Origin: Dryomyza anilis
Taxonomy: Eukaryota > Arthropoda > Insecta > Diptera > Dryomyzidae
Direction of reading: 5' to 3'
Assembly (NCBI GenBank): GCA_951804985.1
Contig: OX638130.1
Span: 120,169,593-120,233,592 of the forward strand
Length of the DNA: 64,000 nt
Shown piece after piece: positions 58,538 to 64,000 of this stretch. The notes beneath the pieces are model-generated. The model was not told the origin of the DNA, did no database searches, and saw nothing but the letters and a program-made list of their open reading frames with translations. Each line of letters opens with the position of its first letter. Within the stretch, counting starts at the first letter, position 1. The position numbers and the translations under genes were made by a program.

Positions 58538-59611
58538 AACTAGCTGGACCCGTACACGAGTCGTGCAAATATTATGTAAATGCTAGGTTATTGAGCAATT
58601 TGATTAATATAAATAACATTTTTATTATTTATATCAGGGACCCGTGCTTCGCTGTGGACGTTTTTTTTATTGGTTTTATAAATGTAGTAATTATCCAATA
58701 AAACAACTTTTCTCATAGACAATTCTTTCTCAGACTGTTCTTCCCCGTAGAATTCTTCCCAAAAGAATTCTTCCCCGTAGAATTCTTCCCAGAAGAATTC
58801 TTTCCCGTAGAATTCTTTCCCGTAGAGTTTTTTCAAGTAGAAGTTTTAGTGTGGTGAGTTTTAGTGTGGTGAATTTTATTGTTGTGTGTTTTAGTGTGTT
58901 GAATTTAAGTGTGGTGAATATTAGTATGGTCAGTTTAAGTGGGTCAATTTGAATGTGGTGAATTTTAGTGTGGTGAGTTTTAGTGTGGTGAAATTTAGTG
59001 TGGTGAGTTTTAGTGTGTTGAATTTTAGTGTGGTGAATTTTAGTGTGGTGAATTTTAGTGTGGTGAATTTTAGTGTGGTGAGTTTTGGTGTGGTGAAATT
59101 TAGTGTGGTTAGTTTTTGGGTGGTGAATTCTAGTGTGGTGAAAATTAGTCTGGTAAATTTTAGTGTGGTGAGTTTTAGTGTGGTGAGTTTTAGTGTTGTG
59201 AATTTTAGTGTGGTGAATTTTAGTGTGGTGAGTTTTAGTGTGGTTGATTTTGTTTTTGTTGTCTATCCTTTTTTATTTTTCTGTTGTTTTTGAGTTATAG
59301 CTTAAGTTTTGTGCTTTTACTTTTACTTTTGTCTTTATATTTGATTTTTGCTTTTGTTTTTGTGTTTTTGCTTTTGTATTTTTTTTTGTATTTGAGTTTT
59401 TTTGCTTCATCTTCTTAGCTTGTGGTGCCAGGCCCCTTTGTCCAATCCCGCCCATATATAGCAAATGACACCGTCCGGACTCCATAGTATCCTGGTGCAA
59501 AATTTCAGTTAAATCGGTTCAGCGGTTTAGACGTGATGCTGGAACAAACAGACAGACAGACAGACAGACAGACTGACAGACGGACCAAGAGTTTTATATA
59601 TATTGATAGGA
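58538..59611 (+). mobile_element. Family B Helentron-like element with 15-bp minisatellite, copy 2
   Basis: It starts AACTAGCTGGACCCGTACAC. Next come TTCTCATAGACAATTC and the CCCGTAGAATTCTT words (58745-58830). The degenerate 15-bp array (58845-59255, about 27 units) follows, then a T/TTTTG-rich tract, CCCTTTGTCCAATCCCGCC, GGTTCAGCGGTTTAGACG, a (GACA)n run (59550-59582), and an end at TATATTGATAGGA. This full-length copy defines the family with copy 1. Confidence 0.82.
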
Positions 59612-59844
59612 AAATATTTTCTATTTTCAAACTAATACGTAAAACTTTACCGAAAACTATTACATATTTGATGAGTTTAATTTTTCTTGCAAATAAGAGT
59701 TCATTTGCAAAAAAAATTAATGGATAATGGAGATAAGTTAAACAACTTTAATTTTATATTTTGAAGGACCATATTATGATGTGTAAAAAATAACATTAAC
59801 AAAAATAAATCTCCAGAGCTGCTGTGCCATACTGCATACTACAT

Positions 59845-60088
59845 TACACTCAGAGAATTTTGACAGTTAATTTATTAAACAGACTAATGTAAAATTAACA
59901 TAATACTTTTAATTATAGAAAACAACACCAATTCTATAAATTAAACAAATTCATGTTAACTTTAAATTTTCAACTATTAAAATTTAGTATCACAAAAATT
60001 ACTGAACATGATCAATCTGTTTGACAAAAAAACAACATGAAATCTGCTTAATTTCTATTTAAATTTACATGATTTTTCCGTGAGTGTA
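59845..60088. mobile_element. MITE, ~244 bp, ACACTCAG/CTGAGTGT-type ends
   Basis: The left end is ACACTCAGAGAATTTTGAC and the right end on the minus strand is TACACTCACGGAAAAATCATG. Internal TTAACAT and ATGTTAAC words are inverted. It is short, non-coding and similar in terminus to 17179-18067. Confidence 0.7.
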
Positions 60089-60762
60089 TGCTTAAAAAGT
60101 AAAACTCACAAAAATATGTTTTTTATTTCCAATTTCCATAATTTATAAAAAAAAAACATATTTTTGTAATTTTATACAGTTTTTTTTAAATTTTGATTTC
60201 AAGAATATTTTGGATATTTAACAATGAATTTATATTTGTAAAATCACATTCGATTGAAATTGTTGACAAGAAAATTCGGATTGAATTTCTTCAGCATTTT
60301 CATTTATTATTTATTTGCTACAGATTTGTTTCACCTTTGGATAAAATTTAGTATGAAAATATCCATTCACCCATCTATATTCTTGAAAAAAAAATCTAAT
60401 TCAATTTTTGATTTCATTCGATTTATTTTTAAGAATGTTTCAACTTTTAATGGAATTTAAAATCTAAAAAATAATAAATATATTGTGAATATTTATATTA
60501 TAGTTGTATGAAAATGTAAAACAATTTAAATATTATTAACGGCACCGGAAGACGATGTGGATTATGTTTTGGGAGTGTTAAGAAATTATTCCTTATCCGC
60601 TGAAGAATTTACGGAATATTAGATGCGATGCTGCCAATATCGGTTTTACAATATATTTAAAAAAAGTCTATTAAAAAAATGTCTATCGAATGAAATTTTT
60701 AATTGATGTTACTAATTAATTAATAATTGATTAAATAATTCTCAATAAAAAATTTAATATAT
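60089..60762. other. AT-rich intergenic sequence
   Basis: Nothing recognisable. Confidence 0.3.
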
Positions 60763-61020
60763 ATCGTCGTTGTAGAACAAAAAGTCACCAACTACATTTT
60801 TAAAATGCCAATTATTCATTTACAAAATTATTTATATATCTTTCAATTTCTGATCGATGAGCTCAATATTTGTGTCAAATGATAAGAAAATCTGAATCTA
60901 TCTATTGGTATTTTAACATTAAAAATGTATCAATTATTTTTAGTAATATTTACTAACAAAGTTGAAATTTCAGATTTTCATAAAAATGTAGTTAGTGACT
61001 TTTAGTTCTACAATGACTTT
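60763..61020. mobile_element. Fold-back element, ~258 bp
   Basis: The left arm TCGTTGTAGAACAAAAAGTC plus ACCAACTACATTTTTA is mirrored by AAAAATGTAGTTAGTGACTT plus TTAGTTCTACAATGA. A solo arm of the same sequence is at 24170-24215. Confidence 0.72.
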
Positions 61021-61833
61021 AATATCAATATGACAAAAAAAGTAATTGAAATTTCTCCAATTAACATATTCTCATTATTACGAATATGGAATTCAATGCA
61101 ACTAAAAGTTATATCCTAAAAATATAACTAAAAGTTATAACGTATAAGTAAAAATGAATTACATTGATTAACATTTTAGATATATTTACACACTTTTTTT
61201 TACTGTGTAGTCACATTTGAGTTTCCTTGTAGTATTTAAGAAAAAAATCTTTTGATAACGATTTCAAAACGTTGAAATGAAACTTTTTATATAAAATTCG
61301 AACGCGAACTGGGATAAAGTACATGGTCGTATTGACAATCAAAACCTGAAAGAGCAAAAATAAAAAATAAAAACATATTAGAATATCGAGCATATTTGAA
61401 TTTAATTCGTACCACTGAACTTGAATTCGATACTTATATTTTGTATGGAAACTGAATAGCAAAAAAAAAAAATTAGAAAAAAATGATTTCGATTAGTAGT
61501 TGAAAAATTTATAAGAATGTCAAATAGATTTCGATTAGGAGCAGGAAACTGCTCTTATATAAAGTGTTTATTTGGAAAAGCAAAATAGCGCATGGTTCGA
61601 AATGTACATTTGATTTTTCAAAAAACATTTAACAAGTAAGATCGAGTTGAATTCGCACCAATAAACGAATTCAAATCGTAATTTGTATGTACTGACAATC
61701 AAAATTCTTAACTTCATAAATCAAAATTGAGCTCTCGAAATCTGCGATAGGAAATTGTAAGATATATTCAAATTTTTAATCAATTTCGATAGAAAGCGAT
61801 AATCTGCTCCTCTTTAAAGTATAAGTATAACCC
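61021..61833. other. AT-rich intergenic sequence
   Basis: No gene is seen. An 83-codon frame (minus, 61211-61462) is not recognisable. Confidence 0.3.
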
Positions 61834-62287
61834 TAGTGGAAATTTGTCCGATGCGCCATCGGGAAATGATCGGTGTTTCGTCAGGTAACCCCTATTAGAG
61901 CAAATATGATCATTGCCTTGTCATGCCCCTATCATGCTCACCATAGCAGGGTTTACATTATCTAAACAGCCAATGGTCCCGATCAAAGCTACATTAGTTG
62001 TTCCTCATAAAGAAATTTTCATCGGGCAATGATCAGGTTTCAATGATGTATGATATTTTATTTCATCGGGTATTTGTAGTGCTTTCGTATGCTCATGTTT
62101 TAACAAGGCAATGGTCAGATAAATAAGGATATGGGGAATTACCCGATCAGTACATGATAATTGCCTGAGGTGAGTACATGATCAGGACACTGCGTTACAA
62201 GGACATCGTGGGCCTCGTCATATCCCGATCATCTCAAATAATGACATGATCAGTTCATGAGCATGGCCCTACCAAAATTTCTACTAG
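61834..62287. mobile_element. MITE, ~455 bp, CTAGTRGAAATTT ends, GATCATG-rich body
   Basis: The left end CTAGTGGAAATTTGTCCG and the right end (minus) CTAGTAGAAATTTTGGTAGG are inverted. The body has many GATCAT/ATGATC words (GAAATGATCGG, AATATGATCATTGCC, ACATGATCAGTTCATG). It is related by its ends to the 114-bp element at 51844. Confidence 0.75.
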
Positions 62288-62552
62288 AGAAGTTGTACAA
62301 CGAATTCTAGATTTATCTGGATCAGTAAAAAACAAATTCAATTATCGGAAATGTTTTGAAATTTACATTCGTTTGAAATACAAATAATTAACAGATATGG
62401 TCGAATTGAATTCATTTTACTGAATTAGCGCGAATTGAATTCGATTGAAATAGATTTACTTTGTACTAAAAAATGAAAATTAAATTCAATCTGCAATTAC
62501 AATTTTAATTGAAACAAGTTGAAAAATGCATATCTATATATCTATATATAAA
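62288..62552. other. AT-rich intergenic sequence
   Basis: Nothing recognisable. Confidence 0.3.
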
Positions 62553-62595
62553 ATTTTTATAAAATATATAAAAAACTCTTGGTCCGTCTGTCAGT

Positions 62596-62627
<32 letters not shown>

Positions 62628-63545
62628 TCCAGCATCACGTCTAAACCGCTGAACCGATTTAACCAGGATACTATGGAGTCTGGAGGGTATCATAGGCTAT
62701 AGGGGCGTGGCACCTCCCATACAACCTAAACTTTCAAAACGACATAATTCGGCACATACACAAGCTAAGAAGATGAAACAAAAAACTCAAATACAAAAAA
62801 AAAAAAAAATACAAAAGCAAAAACACAAAAACAAAAGCAAAAATCAAACACAAAAACAAAAGTAAAAGCACAATACTTAAGCAGTAACTTAAAAACAACA
62901 GAAAAATAAGAAAGGATGGAAAAACAAAATTAAAAGCAAATAAAAAGAACAAAAGCAGAAACTCAAAAAAAAAGCAAAAACAAAAGCAAAGATACATCAA
63001 AAAACGAACAACAAAAACCTAAAAATAAAAGCAAAAACACAAAAAAAAGCAAATACAAAAAAGCAAAACATAAATGTAAAAAACACAAAAACAAAGGCAA
63101 AAACACAAAAAAAACACAAAAACAAAATCAACCACACTAAAATTCACCACTCTAAAATTCATCACAATAAAATTCACCACACTAAAATTCACCACATTAA
63201 AACTCACCACAATAACATTCACCACACTCAAATTCACCACACTAAAACTCACCACACTAAAATTCACCACACTAAAACTCACCACAATAAAATTCACCAC
63301 ACTTAAACTCACCACAATAAAATTCACCACACTCAAATTCACCACACTCAAATTCACCACACTAAAACTCACCACAATAAAATTCACCACACTTAAACCC
63401 ACCACACTAAAACACACCACACCAAAATTCACCACACTAAAATTCACCACACTACTGGAAAAAACTCTACGGGAAAGAATTCTACTGGGAAGAATACTAC
63501 GGAGAAGCACAGTCTGAGAAAGAATTGTCTATGAGAAAAGTTGTT
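62553..63545 (-). mobile_element. Family B Helentron-like element with 15-bp minisatellite, copy 3
   Basis: Reversed relative to copies 1 and 2. On the minus strand: head CAACTTTTCTCATAGACAATTC, the CCCGTAGAATTCTT-type words, the 15-bp array (63452 down to 63128, about 21 units), an A/AAAAC tract on the plus strand (62770-63125), GGTGCCACGCCCCTATAGCC, GGTTCAGCGGTTTAGACG, then (GACA)n (62584-62623) and a TTTTATATAT end. The very head (ACTAGCTGG) is missing, so it is 5' truncated. Confidence 0.78.
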
Positions 63546-64000
63546 TAGCGGAGAATTAGTTTTGTTTTGCAATATTTCGCAAATTAAACCACTGTGGTTT
63601 AATGTAATTTGATGAAATGCTAATTTTTTTAAAAATTTCACTTTTCGCGCATTGTTTGCAAAACCTTTTGTTAAGGATGCAACACAGCGCAAAGTACAAT
63701 GGTCGCTTGGTTTTTTTTTTTAGTTTTGCAAACTAGAATCAAAGAACATAATTATAGCAACAGACAGAGTTATAATTTATGCGAAGTGTGCGCACGCGCA
63801 AAATATCCTTGATCGCGGATTAAACAAAAAAAAAAATAATAAAAAGAAAGAAAAAAGTGCCGCCATAAAAACAACGCACGCATTATTAAAATGCAAATTG
63901 CGGCAGATGAGCCAACGCCACGCCACACACTAGATATGCGATGCAAAATTTTTTCGATTATTTATTACGATCCTGTTTTATTATAATTTATTTTTATTAT
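63546..64000. other. Intergenic sequence to the window edge
   Basis: Mixed composition; CGAAGTGTGCGCACGCGCAA near 63781 is a GC-richer patch. No gene can be supported. Confidence 0.3.

Overview
The window is AT-rich eukaryotic DNA from a fly, most likely a higher (schizophoran) dipteran. The evidence is five recognisable protein genes whose products read as clear Drosophila-type orthologs, Drosophila-type core promoter motifs (DRE, the AWCAGCTGWT E-box motif, and a near match to Ohler motif 1), and several copies of repeats with the (GTCY)n / 'GTATATATATTCTTGATCAG' signature of the DINE-1/mini-me (Helentron-associated) elements of flies. The species cannot be fixed from the sequence. A tephritid or another acalyptrate or calyptrate fly with a repeat-rich genome is plausible.

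Layout. 1-957 is a 19-bp satellite that runs off the left edge. 1.4-6.5 kb is a compact gene cluster: Rab21 (+), then the convergent six-exon gene carmine/AP-3 mu (cm, -), then the divergent single-exon LRRC57-like gene (+). From 6.5 to 37.9 kb there is no gene I can support. That stretch is filled with fold-back/MITE elements, Helentron-like non-autonomous elements, tRNA-derived SINEs, a perfect 9-bp minisatellite of about 85 copies (23.0-23.77 kb) and a 41-bp satellite (32.85-34.1 kb). At 38-42 kb two genes stand head to head: asense (ase, -), a proneural-type bHLH factor, and Rsf1 (+), an RRM-Gly/Arg-rich splicing repressor with a 5'UTR intron. From 42.1 kb to the end the sequence is again mobile-element debris, with several nested insertions.

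The genes are not one pathway. Rab21 and AP-3 mu both act in endosomal/lysosomal trafficking. ase acts in neural precursors. Rsf1 acts in nuclear pre-mRNA splicing. No other achaete-scute gene and no Cyp4g1 (the D. melanogaster neighbours of ase) is visible. I see no transposase, reverse transcriptase or helicase reading frame, so every mobile element here appears non-autonomous.

The most informative structural observations are these: a three-layer nested insertion at 27.2-30.7 kb whose empty site is preserved in a second copy at 36.1-36.5 kb; a tRNA-derived SINE with a clean 12-bp target duplication inside a DINE-like element; a Helentron-like family that carries its own expandable 15-bp minisatellite at four loci; and the very homogeneous 9-bp array. 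I found no convincing evidence of a wholly new biological system. The novelty is in repeat architecture.
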